DNA of 64,000 nucleotides from Plotosus lineatus. Taxonomy: Eukaryota > Chordata > Actinopteri > Siluriformes > Plotosidae. Both the position numbers and the translations under genes were made by a program. The stretch lies in assembly GCA_024760905.1 (NCBI GenBank), contig CM045751.1, positions 6,102,501-6,166,500 of the forward strand. Direction: 5' to 3'. The notes under the pieces are model-generated. The model saw nothing but the letters and a program-made list of their open reading frames with translations. It was not told the DNA's origin and searched no databases. Positions 22,940 through 35,230 of the stretch are shown here, in pieces. The stretch's first letter is position 1, and every line of letters starts with the position of its first letter.

Positions 22940-23340
22940 TTTTTGTTTGCTTTTTCGTCGTCCCACCCCCCCCCTCCCTGCCTCAAAGGCTCATGGGATT
23001 GGGATTTGGAGGCGTGGCTTTTTGGGGCTGGCCCAGACCACCCCAAGGAAAGGCTGATTGGTTTTCGAGTCCTGCTCCATGCTGGATCGGTTAAAGTGTG
23101 GCAAAAAAGAGCGACACGCCATGTGCTTTCCACTTGCCGCCCTGTAAGGAGTTAAAGTCTCCCACATGAAGGCATCAAACGCTCCACATACCGCTTTATG
23201 GTAGTCATATGGCAACCGATTTGATATTTTTCCTACCACAGCAGGGAATAAAACTCGCCACTAATTTAGGCTGCAAGCGCCGCCGCTAAATTTCAGCATG
23301 TGCTGACGGTGTTCGCCAGATGTTTTCCTTTTGGTCCCTC
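22940..23340. promoter_or_regulatory. Candidate conserved non-coding element
   Basis: Repeat-free, GC-balanced island holding 'caaaggctcatgggattggg', 'ctaatttaggctgcaagcgc' and 'ctttatggtagtcatatgg'. It stands out from its AT-rich and microsatellite surroundings. The regulatory role is inferred. Confidence 0.25.
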
Positions 23341-23368
23341 TCGCTTTTCAGCCCTCGCTCGCTCCCTC

Positions 23369-23390
23369 TCTCTCTCTCTCTCTCTCTCTC
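23369..23390. repeat. (CT)n microsatellite
   Basis: About eleven CT units. Confidence 0.85.
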
Positions 23391-23922
23391 CCTGGACTCG
23401 CCTAATGTTCTCTCACATTTTGTGAGAAGCTGCCTGGCTGCGGCACAAGTTTAGAAAACAGAGACGAAGAAGTTTTTATTATAATTATTAAAAACATCAT
23501 TGCTCTGGTTATAGTTTTCGGCTCGTGAAGAGGAATCATGTCCCATTGGATCCGTCAGCAACAGCTCGTTCTCATCGTGTCTCTGCGAGCTAACCGCACT
23601 GCTGACGCCCAGATGCGACCCTCTGCTTCTGGAGCATGTTTCAACCCCTGTGATTTTTCGACATTTTTGTTTCTACTTCTATGGATCGCTTATTTATTTA
23701 TTTTTTTTCTTCTTCTTCTTCTTCTTCTGCTCCTCGATTATGAGACGACATCCAGCTTATGTCCCATTAAAATTGCAGCACTTCATCCTGATGTTTTCTT
23801 GTTCTTCATAGTGTATTATAAATGCGTAATTACATCACCCAGACACGTTTTTCGCATTTTCTGCTCTCTTGTGTCCCCTCAGGATGGTATTAAGGTGAAA
23901 GTGTAGAGTGCGGTTCAAAAAG

Positions 23923-23925
<3 letters not shown>

Positions 23926-23973
<48 letters not shown>
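23926..23973. repeat. (AC)n microsatellite
   Basis: About 23 AC units. Confidence 0.95.
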
Positions 23974-23974
<1 letters not shown>

Positions 23975-25500
23975 CTCCTTTTGAAAACATTCCTCCCCTC
24001 TTTTTTCGTAACTAGCCCCTCAAGGTTTCGCCCGCTGTCTATCAACAGACCAACACGTTCAAGCCTAGCTTAGCTGAAGGAGTGCGCGAGATCTGAAGCT
24101 GCGGCCGTTTAAAACAAACAGTCTTCCTCCGCAGACATTACAACGCCGAACGTCGAGGGTGAGATCTCATTGCCGCTGCTTGATTCGGCGGTAGTGTGGT
24201 GTCAGCTCGAGCATTACTAGCCAAAGTACAAGCTCAGTTACAGCGGCTCTGCCCGCCAACGTTATTGTCGTAGCGTTCTGGGTGGCTTTATAAAAACGCA
24301 ACGGCTTTTAAACACCGAAGTTCTCATGCGCCTTCATATTTATTTATTTATTTTTTTTTAACAGCTGTCTTTCCCCGCTCACTCCCTCACTCAAACTGCC
24401 TGTCTGTTTCTTTGGCGCTGATTTTGATCTGTCTTGATGTGATAAATGCCGCGTGCTGACCATGACTGGGCCATATGCCGCCTCTTTGCTGTGGATACTA
24501 TTTTGACTGCGCAGCAAACACAAGCCAGACCTCTCCTTGAGAATCGTGCATGTATGCTGTACTCTCTCACGGCTGGAGAGTTGATCGTTGGCAATTTCAC
24601 CTGGCGTCGTCCCTGTATGACATCGCTTGGTAAATTGAAACCGGTTTAGCTTTGCTTACGGCAAAGTCCTAGTCTGGCCCGCTCTCATTCTCTGATCCGC
24701 TTGCAGTAAGTATATGCACTGAAATGCAGCCCCTGTTAAAGAACACTTTAAAAAAAAAAAAAAAAAAAAAAGTCTTTGCTGTGTCATGTTAATGAGAACT
24801 CCGCCATATATGTACAGTATAGGTTCAACTCGGAGAGGTTCTCCACGCCATGGTACCATAAGTACCCTTCTTTGTCTCTGTGGGAGCCCCCTGTGAAATC
24901 AAGTACTAAGGCCCTGATCTTATCAGCTTTTGTTCGTGCCAGCACAGGCTTGTCCTGACGCGCTCACCAAGTTAGCCTTGGCCCTGGTGCTACAGGCACT
25001 GCCAAGATGAAAGCGGCTCCTTAACCATAAGCTATGTAGGGAACGAAGCCAGGGATTGAAATGCATTGGCGTGATAACAGTGAAAGGGAAAAAAAACAAC
25101 CAAAAAAAACAAAAAAACAAACAAACACAATCTCCTCTTGTTTATTTCCCCCACGGCTGCCGCCAGGAGAAGGCGACATGAAGGGTCAACGGGACTCGGA
25201 TGGTCGATGTGGACATTTCTGCTCAAATCGGACTAGCAAGATTGTCCACGACTTATTTCTTTAAGGAAACTTTGCAGTTATCAGAATCTAATTGAGATCA
25301 CAATCGTTTGCATGGTGATCTATTCCCCTGTTTGGGTTTCCTCTTGTTTTCTTCACCTCTTTTTCCCTTTTTATAGTTTCACCTCTTCTCGAACCGTGAT
25401 TTTGAGCTAAAAACAAAACCCGGTGTTTGTTTCTGATTGTGTGATCCAAGCTGAAAACCTATTTATTTACGAAGACCTGTTGTCCACCCCCCCACCCACA
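23974..25500. other. Unique intronic sequence, partly CNE-like
   Basis: The portion at about 24410-24640 is repeat-free and includes 'gatgtgataaatgccgcgtg' and 'gagttgatcgttggcaattt'. It could be conserved. A poly(A) run lies at 24751-24771 and A-rich CAAAAAAAACAAAAAA near 25090-25125. No exon recognised. Confidence 0.35.
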
Positions 25501-25666
25501 CACACAAACAGAGAGAGAGAGAGAGAGAGAGATATGTGATATGTGTAATGTGGTCATTGTCAGGGCTCAATGCCAGCAGGCATGGCAGTAAGGTGGCGAG
25601 CATGTGTGGTGACTTCTGCCATCATAAGCACCGGGCGACATCTGAGGAGCAGTTTTATAGCACATG

Positions 25667-25767
<101 letters not shown>

Positions 25768-25960
25768 TGATTATAGCAGCCTGATTGCTTTGGAAGGCTG
25801 GAAGGCACTCTGAAGGTCTGTAGAGTTTTACAGTGGCCTTTAAATGGGTCTAGATGCCTGCACTCAGCTGGGGACCATTATGGGGTACGTTATCCAAAAA
25901 AAAAAAAAACGGAGGGGCAATTATTTCCCATATGGGACTGTTCTTCGTGCCATTTTGCTC

Positions 25961-25983
25961 TCTCTCTCTCTCTCTCTCTCTCT

Positions 25984-26046
<63 letters not shown>

Positions 26047-26059
26047 ATGCAGCTTATGT

Positions 26060-26095
<36 letters not shown>
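25961..26095. repeat. (CT)n(AC)n plus second (AC)n microsatellite
   Basis: CT repeats (25961-25984) run straight into AC repeats (25985-26044). A 17-nt break precedes another AC tract (26062-26095). Confidence 0.95.
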
Positions 26096-26097
<2 letters not shown>

Positions 26098-26249
26098 AAG
26101 GCATGACACGTGCTTGCGGATTTTGGGTTTCCTTCTGCAGAATTGAAGAGATCAATAATCACCTCCCACACTAATGATGAGCACGTTGGAGTATCATTCC
26201 CAGCTACCTGTGCTCATGCTGATTCTCACAGTCTTATATTGGCACAGTT

Positions 26250-26283
<34 letters not shown>

Positions 26284-26290
26284 TGTGTGA
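26250..26290. repeat. (GT)n microsatellite
   Basis: GT tract with one GTGCGAGT interruption. Confidence 0.9.
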
Positions 26291-26299
26291 GACAGCCAG

Positions 26300-26828
26300 A
26301 GAAAGAGAAAGTGTAAAGCCTGTGGATGTGTGGGTGGGAGATGGTGCCCATCCAGCAGAAGATTGACGAGATGCATAGCGCCCAGCTCACGTTGCCTTTG
26401 ATCTGGTTCCCCCTCGCTTGCTTTTTTCTTTCTTGCTTGCTTGCACGGCGGTCTGCGTCTCCCTTCAACCGCAAGCTCGAGTGTCATTCATCAAACCCCT
26501 CGAGCCCTTCGCCATTCAGTGATTCGTGCCAGCCAGGTCTTAGCATAGCGACACATACTGGGGCTTGTGCCCGAACCATGATTCAGGCTTGCTGCAATGC
26601 CATGAAAAGCTTAGCTAGTGTACTGCTGTGGCCAGGCCAGGCCTCATAGCTCTTATTGACAGAGATGTCTTTCCACTTATTTTTCACTGTCTGTTCCCGC
26701 CTCTGGCACAGCATCCCCCTCTCCTTGCTCCTCTCATGTCTCGCTGCACTCAGACCCAATATGTGTTTTCAATTAGCTGCTTGTGCATCTCAGACTGTCC
26801 TGGGAGATGGAGGTGTAGCAAAATGCCT

Positions 26829-26835
<7 letters not shown>
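26300..26835. other. Unique intronic sequence
   Basis: Repeat-free, moderately GC-rich sequence between two microsatellites. The open frames across it lack splice signals or recognisable domains. It could contain conserved non-coding sequence. Confidence 0.35.
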
Positions 26836-26865
<30 letters not shown>

Positions 26866-27117
26866 ATGCACACACACCCCACCTGCTGTAAAGTTGGAAT
26901 CCAGCCAAGATTCATGTTGGAGTGTGTGTACGAACTGATGGAAGCGTTTATGTCTAGACTTCCCTCTTAAGTCCATTTAATGTGTGTAGTGTGTGTACTG
27001 CAGCCACATTACTCGTCCATCATCCTGCAGGTGGAGCCACAACCGGTCTGCTTTTAAAATGTGTGTACGCGCGCACACACACGCACACATGCACACACAC
27101 ATGCACACACACTCTCC
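26836..27117. repeat. Scattered (AC)n tracts
   Basis: AC tract at 26836-26861, and ACACACACGCACACATGC-type imperfect tracts at 27073-27112. Confidence 0.8.
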
Positions 27118-27486
27118 CTGCACCAACAGCTCCACTTCGGATGAGTTGCTTTTTCTTATAAAGTTGCTTCTTCCTATTCTGGAGAAAAAGAACTAACTGA
27201 AAGATTTCACAATCATATAGGAACTTGTGGGGAGATCGCAGTACTCAACTCTGTAACTTAATTTTGATCGACCATAAGGAAGGCTGGTTATGAATCGAAA
27301 GGCAAACTGGTCCCAGTGTAGCCATAAAAGTAGGAAGCACACATGCACACACAAACACAAACGTAAGCATGTGACAGTACCAGTTACTTACGATTTCAAA
27401 ATTATGTGATGAAACTACATTCATTTCCCATTCAACTCAATTCAGTTTTATTTGTATCGTGATTTTCGAATTGATATTGTCAATTG

Positions 27487-27521
<35 letters not shown>
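27487..27521. repeat. Poly(A) run
   Basis: About 34 A in a row. Confidence 0.9.
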
Positions 27522-27525
<4 letters not shown>

Positions 27526-27630
27526 GAAAGCAGCTTTACGTAGTAAACTAATTTAAAAACAAATTTGAATATTGAAACTTTTTTTTTGTTTTTTTTTGTT
27601 TTTTTACAAACCTCACACATCTATAATGAG

Positions 27631-27963
27631 CAGGCAATGGTGGTGGTGGTCTGGTGGTAAAGGGGGCTGGATCTCTGGATCCTAAGGTCGGGGGTTCGAG
27701 TCCCCTCCCCAATGCAGCTAACTGGGTTATCAAAGGCCGGCCATGTCTCTCACTGTCTATGTTGAGAGGTTCATGTAAAAGAACCATTGCTGCCTTTCGT
27801 AACGAGCAGCTGCAAAGCTGTCAGCGTGTTTCTGCCCCTTGCCAAAGGGTTGTGTCAGGAAGGGCATCCGACGTAAATATCACCAAAGATAGCCAATATC
27901 AGATGATTCGCTGTGGCGACCCCTGAAAAAGGGGAAATCCGAAAGGAAAAGAAGAAGACGACG
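27631..27963 (+). mobile_element. SINE-A, full length, 13-bp target duplication
   Basis: The tRNA-like head has A-box-like TGGTCTGGTGGTAAAG and B box GGTTCGAGTCC. The body contains 'gctaactgggttatcaaag', 'gaagggcatccgacgtaaat' and 'atgattcgctgtggcgaccc'. The tail is CCGAAAGGAAAAGAAGAAG. Target duplication CATCTATAATGAG is exact at 27618-27630 and 27964-27976. The tail equals that of the LINE at 10724-10983, whose last codons (MI-x-x-GDP, stop) are encoded within it. Confidence 0.92.
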
Positions 27964-27976
27964 CATCTATAATGAG

Positions 27977-28411
27977 GAAGCACGCCATGACGATGGCAAG
28001 GAAAAACGCCGTCAGTTGACGTGAGGAGGAAACCCGGAAAGGAACCAGCCTTCAAACGGAAGCCCGTCCTCATTTGCATGAAACCATATAAAATGCAAAT
28101 TATATAAGTAAAACTTCCCCACCTTCCAACATGTAGTCCACTTGGTTATACCACATCTGTAAGTTCTAAGTGTCTCTGCAAGTCCTGAGTGTGAAGCTTC
28201 TGAGTGCACATCTGGGTCTGCCTGGATCCTCATTAGTATGAGCGAGAGGTTTCCAAGATGAGAACTCCAGCCAGCATCAGCACACCAGGACAGGCCACAG
28301 GACTCAGAAAGCAGAAGGATCAGGGGGATCAGGATCTGCAATATAGCGGAAGAAGCATGTGTACCTCAAAAAAAAAAAAACAGAGAGAGGGGACGGGGTG
28401 TGTGTGAGAGA

Positions 28412-28458
<47 letters not shown>

Positions 28459-28750
28459 TAGAGGTTATTAGACATGTCATTGTTACATAATGCCATCATG
28501 CTGTGTGTTTTCCGAATAACAAGCACGGCCAACTCTTGGTGTTACTCCAGCCATCTACATCCTTTCAAACCACCAAAGTTACTGAAATACAGAGTGAGTA
28601 AACATCGTCGCTGTTGTTTCGCACATGCAGCTGCTTAATCACTACTGATGACGCATTACTTTACACTCAGTTAAGTTGAAGTGTACTGTAGCTTGTTTTG
28701 TATATTTGTGGCTGGGCTCGAAAAAAAAAAAAAAAAAAACATCCCCTGTC
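27977..28750. other. Unique intronic sequence with (GA)n tract
   Basis: A GA microsatellite lies at about 28404-28454, with poly(A) runs at 28369-28380 and 28721-28739. No exon recognised. Confidence 0.45.
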
Positions 28751-28754
28751 TCTA

Positions 28755-29125
28755 CTCATTCATCCATTTTCGAAGCCGCTTCGTCTTAAGTCGGTCATGG
28801 GGAGACTCGCAGTAATCACAGCCGACTCTGAGTGAAGCCCAGGTACACCCTGGACAGACTCGCCATGCCATCGCAAGGCCAACAGACATAAACCATTCAC
28901 ACTCACACCCAGAAACAATCTGATACAGCCAGTCAACCCACTGTGCATGATTTTGAACTGTGGGAGGAAACTGGAGTACCTGGAGAAAACCTACGCAAGC
29001 CTGGGGGGGGGGGGGGGGGGGGGGCAGGCAAACTCCACATAGAAATGCCTGAGCTCAGGAATCGAACCATGGACCTTCTTGCTGTGAGGCAGACGTGCTA
29101 ACCGCTGCTACACTGTGTCGTCCCA
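28755..29125 (-). mobile_element. DANA/V-SINE-like SINE, full length with poly(G) expansion
   Basis: The inverted tail ATTCATCCATTTTCG, 'ggtacaccctggacagact', 'ctgtgggaggaaactggag', 'gcaaactccacatag', inverted B box ATCGAACCA and inverted head 'cttcttgctgtgaggcagac' are all present. Where other copies have 'cacggggagaacatg', this one carries a run of 22 G (29003-29024). Confidence 0.85.
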
Positions 29126-29148
29126 TCACCCGTCTCTACTTTTGATGG

Positions 29149-29151
<3 letters not shown>

Positions 29152-29180
<29 letters not shown>
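29152..29180. repeat. (TTA)n microsatellite
   Basis: About nine TTA units. Confidence 0.85.
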
Positions 29181-29181
<1 letters not shown>

Positions 29182-29573
29182 TACTTACAACCACACATTG
29201 TGATCTTTTTTCTTAGTTCCACAAAAGTAAATCATGGTCCAGTGATCCAAAGCCAGACATCCCATCAACCAAGAATGAACAAGGTCTGTCTGCCATTTGA
29301 ATGAAATAACAGATAGAACTTGGTAATTCTCGGTTGACCATTTGCTAACGCCAGTCTGATTATTTTAAAAGCAAAGATATTTGTACTTCTCGAAAGACAT
29401 TCCTGCAAACTCATTTATACAAGTCAGCCCTGATCCACAACATTAGTAACATATCACATTACAATGGGCAAGAATTTTTTTGAAATATGTTTTCTTGTAC
29501 TGAAACCTATTTACTTTAAATGCAACAATAATGTTTGTCTATATCATTTTTGTCAGATCATTACAGTGATCCC

Positions 29574-30069
29574 TCGTTACTTCATCCTTCAGTTTCTGTG
29601 GCTTCAGTGCATCGCGGGTTTTTCAAAAATATTCATCGGGGAAAAAAAAAAAAAAAAAAAAAAAAAATCAGGAAATTAAGGAGGAATAGGGAAAAAAGTT
29701 AAGGAAAATGCCACAAAACAAAGACAATTATGTAAAAAAACTAAACAAAACCCTGAACAAACAAAAAACAAAAAACAACCCCAAACCCCCCAACAAAACT
29801 ATTTACATTTTTAAACATGTGAATGACCAAAACGAAAGGAAAAGAAGAGTGTGCATCTGTCTGTGTGTATTTATATTTTATTTACATCTCATGCATTATT
29901 TTTGAAATGTTTAATTGTTATTATAAGCATTTTTAGCATTGATTATGTATTAATTGATATTATATACACACAAACATGTACGTATATGTCAGTCAGGCGG
30001 AGGTCAATCAATCAGCGCCCTGGAGGGTGGTCTCGGTCCCCATTAACCGCGGAAAGTCAGGGATCACTG
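29574..30069 (-). mobile_element. Tigger-like MITE, family A copy 3
   Basis: It begins CAGTGATCCCTCGTTACTTC after TA and ends GGAAAGTCAGGGATCACTG before TA. Contents are the reverse complement of copy 1, including 'ttcagtgcatcgcgggtttt' and a poly(A) stretch at 29642-29667. Confidence 0.82.
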
Positions 30070-30344
30070 TATTCCAAAAAAGAAGTTCGGTAATGGATCC
30101 AACAACTGATTAACACTGATATCTGAAAGTAAACATGATCATACTTCAAATGTGGCCCCATGGTTATTGTTTCAGTGTCACAGCTTTAGTTTGGAGGATA
30201 TAAATCACCCTACCGTAAATATTTATTTACTAAATTTAATTGCTGCTGTTAGACAGGCCTCTGTAAGGGATTCAACACAAAAACCTTCTGATTTGGACTC
30301 ACAACCTTGACTTCGACAGCTGCTGCTGATTCATGCATTCATTT

Positions 30345-30690
30345 TATAAAATCAGTCATTCATTTTCGAAACCACTTCCTCCTAATTAGGGTCACGGGGA
30401 GGCTGGCGTCCATGTCAGCCGACACTGCGCTAGGACAGGGTGCACCCTGGACACAGCTTGCGAAACTCACAAACATGTATACAGTACAAACATTCACACC
30501 CGCACGAGCGATTTGCATGTGCATGTTTTTAGACTTTGGGAGTAAAAACCAGAGTACCCTGAGGAAACCCTCGCCGCTTCAGAGAGAACATGGACACCAC
30601 ATGCAAAAATAGCTGAGCCCGGGAATCGAACCCAAGCCTTTTTGCTGTGAGGTGGATGTGCTTACCACTATGTCACCCCACACTTGCTCC
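30345..30690 (-). mobile_element. DANA/V-SINE-like SINE, full length
   Basis: From 'tcagtcattcattttcgaaa' through 'cagggtgcaccctggacac' and 'gaatcgaacccaagcctt' to GTGAGGTGGATGTGCTTACC, the inverted head. Confidence 0.82.
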
Positions 30691-30884
30691 TATTTATTCT
30701 AATATTTTGTAATAAAGCTTAAAAATGATTGATGGTAGATCATATCCGATGTGTTTCATGAAAATTCCAATGGACTAAACATCCGAATGATGTCACCCGG
30801 TGCTCAAAGTTGATGTGTTGGAAGCAGGAAAAATGAGCGAGTGTAAAGTGTTCCATTGTGATGACTGGGTCTATTCATCTCACA

Positions 30885-30958
30885 ACAAGTTGGCTGGGAT
30901 GGGCACCAGCCTCCCCGCAACCCAAATTAGGATTAAGCGGGTACAGAAAATGAACTGA
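30885..30958 (+). mobile_element. DANA/V-SINE-like SINE, 3' end only
   Basis: 'gctgggatgggcaccagcct', 'cccaaattaggattaagcgg' and CAGAAAATGAACTGAA are the 3' end in sense orientation. Confidence 0.7.
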
Positions 30959-31077
30959 ACCTTCTGGGCATCTTGTCTTCGAGACCTGAAAGATTTTACT
31001 GGAAAAAAAAAAAGGAAAAAAAAGTGGGATGGCACACCCTGGCTGTTAGGGGCTCATTTCCAGTATAGTGCTAAATC

Positions 31078-31570
31078 CAGTGATCCCTCGCTCCTTTGTG
31101 CTTCAGTTTCTGTGGCTTCAGTGCATTGCGGGGTTTAGAAAAATATTCATCGAAAAACAAAAAATGAGGAAATTAAGGAAAAATAGGGGAAAAATACTGC
31201 AAAACAAGGCAAATTATGCAAAAAAACCCCAAACAAACAAAAACAAAAAACAACCCAAAACCCCCCAACAAAACTACTGTACTTACATTTTTATGTGAGG
31301 CACGCATCTGTGTGTGTATTTATATTTTACTTCCATCTTATGCATTATTTTTGAATGTTTAACTGTTATTATAAGCATTTATAGTGTTGAATATATATTT
31401 ATTGATGTTATATACACATATACATGTACGTTAGTCAAGGGGGTCGATCCTACTTTGTGGAAATCGGCGGTCACAGGGTGTGGGTGTGTGTGTGAGTGTG
31501 TGCGTGTGTGTGAGTGTGTGTGTGTGTGGGGGGCTCAATCCCTATTTCCCGCGGAAAGTGAGGGAAACTG
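31078..31570 (-). mobile_element. Tigger-like MITE, family A copy 4
   Basis: The start is CAGTGATCCCTCGCTCCTTTG and the end 'gcggaaagtgagggaaactg'. The TA targets have decayed. A GTGTGTGAGTGTGTGCG microsatellite (31481-31528) has grown where other copies read 'gcggtcgcgtgggtctcgg'-type sequence. Confidence 0.78.
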
Positions 31571-31930
31571 GTACGTATTTAACAAAGAAGGTCCAAGGAA
31601 GGACAACCAGTGGGTTGGGTGCCCGAGGACCAGTGTGCGTGGCGATTGAAGGATAGTACACAACAGCTACTGTGGCACATACTGCAGCTAGCTATGTACG
31701 GGCAGCCAAGCCACAGAGCAGTCAGGTGGTGTTTATGTTATGGCTGATTGGTATACATCCCTTGCACTGTATTGTGGTACTTAATGAGCACACTGATTCA
31801 GGCATGAATATAAACTGTTCAGTTGTGTTGCATAATGCATTGGACAGGCTGTGATTAAAGCCATATTGAGAATATCAAGCTTTCAGAACAATGATAGCAA
31901 CAGTCTTGTGAGATCTTGCTTTTCCAAGCA

Positions 31931-31992
<62 letters not shown>

Positions 31993-32500
31993 TACATGCA
32001 TACTTGTACATGTATACATACACAGACGTCCTGGTGTGCAGTAGAATCTGGATCTGCGGCAGAAGCAGCTTTTCCACAGCGGTAGCAGCATGTCCCACAC
32101 CACCATGCGGGCATGTGTGTGTGTATATGATTTGCATGGCAGTCTGGCCTCTTGATTAGCCGCCATCATGTGAAACAAGACATCAGCGACGTGAGGTGAG
32201 GCCCTGTGGGCACACCGGAGCCGCAGATCACAGCCATGCTAATATGGGCACCGTGCCAACCGTCACACAGTGGGTGACAGGTTCTCGGAGGGGGCGTGGG
32301 CGCTGCCAGGGGGTGTCACTCTCGGCACATTATACCTCATCCTTTGTTCTCTATGCAAATCTAGCATCACAGCGTCCTCCACTGCTAGGAATGTCACAGC
32401 TTTTAGATGCTGAGCTCCTAGAAGTACCTTCTTTAGATTGCGCGATTTCGACAATCTTAAGATCATTGCAAATCACAGGTATGACAGGTGGGGAGACGGT
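31571..32500. other. Unique sequence with (ACGC)n(AC)n tract
   Basis: ACGC units (31929-31950) lead into AC repeats (to 31987). The rest is repeat-free and shows no exon signal. Confidence 0.45.
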
Positions 32501-32539
32501 CTGATGGTATATACGGATGCTCGGAGGAAGGAAAAAAAA

Positions 32540-32880
32540 CAAAAAAACTTCAACACTTGCTTTGAGATGCAATAACTTTCCATCCTGAGTATGCAAGGAC
32601 GCTGTAGTTGTGAGAACTTCTGCACGTGTGAAACATATATGCGGTGTCATCATATAAATGAGATAAATATCACGGGCTAACAAAACAGACTGCATTTGTA
32701 CCGCATGCTTTCTGAGAGCTGCTGTTTGCTTCCATGCAGTTTCTTTTACGCCTTTGAAGCAACATCGAGACCTCACATCATATAAACTGGACCTCTGCTG
32801 CGAGAACTTTAAGATTTTCCTCTTTCCTGTTGCATTTTTATAGGCTAGCCAGTAGATATAAGTCGTAGCTGCACACACGC
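32540..32880. promoter_or_regulatory. Candidate conserved non-coding element
   Basis: Repeat-free island with 'catataaatgagataaatat' (GATAA core) and 'tgcatttgtaccgcatgctt'. A 175-codon minus-strand open frame crosses it but looks like chance. The regulatory role is inferred. Confidence 0.25.
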
Positions 32881-32947
32881 CATGAGATGCTCAAATTATT
32901 GCAGACTATCTTTGGTCACATGACTATGACATCAGCTGTCTTTGGAA

Positions 32948-32949
32948 CC

Positions 32950-32980
<31 letters not shown>

Positions 32981-33036
32981 ACACACAATACGACATAGGG
33001 TTTCCAAAATTGTATAGTGTATACCTGGCTTAAGGA

Positions 33037-33085
<49 letters not shown>
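32948..33085. repeat. Poly(C) and two (AC)n tracts
   Basis: 19 C (32948-32966) run into AC repeats (32967-32988). A second AC tract is at 33041-33085. Confidence 0.9.
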
Positions 33086-33089
<4 letters not shown>

Positions 33090-33380
33090 CTAGCAGTGTC
33101 TCTTTCAGATCACTGAAAGTGGCTCGGGATTGTTGTGGTGCCATGTTACCATCTCCTTTTCTGAAGACATGGGGCTTCTGAACTTTCTCAGAGATGATTA
33201 AATATCAAGCATCCCTCCTTTAGCATTACATGCATGCTAATCACCTCAGAAAGACCAAATATCCTCATATTAAATGAGAGCTAAAGCATGAAACGGTCTC
33301 TCAAAGGACATCTTAATTGGCCGTGTGGTTTTGTAACACCAAATTCACGAGGGTGGGGAACTTTAATGCTGGACCACTTC
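33090..33380. promoter_or_regulatory. Candidate conserved non-coding element
   Basis: Repeat-free with GATGATTAAATATC, CATGCTAATCACC and CTTAATTGGCCG, all homeodomain-type cores. Position is 3 kb upstream of the last exon. The regulatory role is inferred. Confidence 0.3.
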
Positions 33381-33719
33381 TAATACACGCACGCATCATT
33401 AATCGCACATACACACACGCACACACTGTGACGGGAAGCGAACCCCTCCTCAATGATTAGCGCCGCGAGTTTGGCTAGCATGAAAATGCTGCACAGCCTG
33501 GCATATCTTATAACAGTCATGACTCAACTTAACCATTTAACCTGTAATCCCTACATTATTTATGGAAGTGTGAGGGGTGGGGGGGAAACGAGGCCATTAG
33601 CCTCTCAGAACGAACACCCCGAGTGCAGAGAAGGCGCTCTGCTAACTGCTAGTTGACCTCCACGGCCCACGGCGAGAGCTTTTCTTTTCTTTTTTTCTTT
33701 CTTTTTTTTTTTTTTTTTT

Positions 33720-34010
33720 TAGCACGGACTACCGTAATTGCTGCAAATTGAATCACGGAGCGAGTGGCAATGATTCCTTAATGAGCACGTTTATTGGCTA
33801 GAGCAGTGCGGTGTGGCACAGCCCTGCCCGGTACCATGCAGCGCGACCCAATGGGGCATGATCAGATGGAGATTTGTGATCCTGAGGTGGCTGATGGGTA
33901 ATTTCACACCATCACACCACACAAGCTGCCGTTGCAAGACATGGCTCTCTGATGGGTCATTAGCATATTTTAACTTATTCATGATGGGCTTTTCTCATTC
34001 TCTCTCTCTT

Positions 34011-34045
<35 letters not shown>

Positions 34046-34400
34046 CTCAAGCTTGTTTTGAAAGTTGATGAAATTTGTCTTTGGTCGTCATTAGGCCTGC
34101 CTGTCTGTTAGCTGACACGCTTCTTTGGCAACATATGGCTCTTTCTGTAAGAAGTGATAAGATGCAAATTGCCAGAGCTTGAGCGCACATTTCTGGCAGA
34201 GTAGCAGCGCACACTCATAAAGAGACCCACACATTCAGCCAGTCCCTGTCCTCACCCCCTCTCTATCAGTCTCCCTGCCTGTCTCACTGCCATCTCCCAT
34301 CTCCCACCTCTCTATTTAGAAAAATCCAGTTCAGCACTAAGCAGTCACTTGAGGAATGTGCGATCTTGACGAGGCGTCATTAGAACTCATGGGGGGTGGG
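33720..34400. promoter_or_regulatory. Candidate conserved non-coding element with (CT)n insertion
   Basis: 'ccgtaattgctgcaaattga', 'ttccttaatgagcacgttta', 'gatgggtcattagcatattt' and 'ggtcgtcattaggcctgcc' are repeat-free and rich in TAAT cores, typical of vertebrate developmental CNEs. A CT microsatellite (33998-34046) interrupts it. Conservation not tested. Confidence 0.35.
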
Positions 34401-34430
34401 GGTGGGGGTGGGGGTGTGTGTGGGGGGGTG
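34389..34430 (+). repeat. G-rich (GGGGGT)n minisatellite
   Basis: GGGGGGTGGGGGTGGGGGTG-type units, then GTGTGGGGGGG. Potential G-quadruplex on the + strand. Confidence 0.85.
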
Positions 34431-34730
34431 CACACACATCAATTATGTCCACTCCTGATCCACACTTCAGCTCCGGGCTGAGTTCCATGCACAGCGAGAA
34501 GCGAAAGGAGCAGCCACGTTTATATTTAAATATCAAATCCACCCCCTCTTCCTGCTCCCTCCTGTCAGCCATGTGTGTGAAGGCCAGCCAAACTAAACAT
34601 GGACATCAAGCCTCCACACGTCTCTCCTCATCTCCAACTGAGGAGCACAAGTGGGACTCTGGCCATGCCATACAAGCCTCTGGCCATGGCCCCAAAAAAC
34701 GATCTTTGGCCCCCATCAGCTATAGAGATG

Positions 34731-34735
<5 letters not shown>

Positions 34736-34773
<38 letters not shown>

Positions 34774-34995
34774 GTTTATATAACGTCAGTGGATAATACA
34801 TAGACAAACATTAATTTCTTGGAGACTTACCCCAACCATAACCATAACCACTACTTGCCTAACTCGAAACCCCTAATGTTACCCTCACCTCAGCCATGTT
34901 TTCACCTTTGAATTTAATTCATTATGTTATGATGACTTATTGTCCACATCTAGAAAACAAGACCGAATAATGTGACTCTGTAAATGTAATGAATA

Positions 34996-35047
<52 letters not shown>

Positions 35048-35194
35048 GCGCGCACACACACATGCACACACTTATACTCACACTTACACACCTATGCTTC
35101 TCACACATGCACACACACACAGTTATACTCACACACACATACACAAACATACACACGCACACACTAATACTCACTCTTACACACCTATGCTTCT

Positions 35195-35225
<31 letters not shown>

Positions 35226-35230
35226 ATGCT
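34736..35230. repeat. Cluster of (AC)n arrays
   Basis: AC tract at 34738-34768, then a compound array (34996-35221) of AC with ACTTATACTCACA, CCTATGCTTCTCACAC and TGCACACAC units. The CTTATACTCACACTTACACACCTATGC block recurs at about 35070-35102 and 35160-35198. Confidence 0.85.

Noticed and set aside
32351..32878. 175-codon minus-strand open frame
   Set aside because: No recognisable domain, no splice or promoter support. Length is within chance for 64 kb in six frames.
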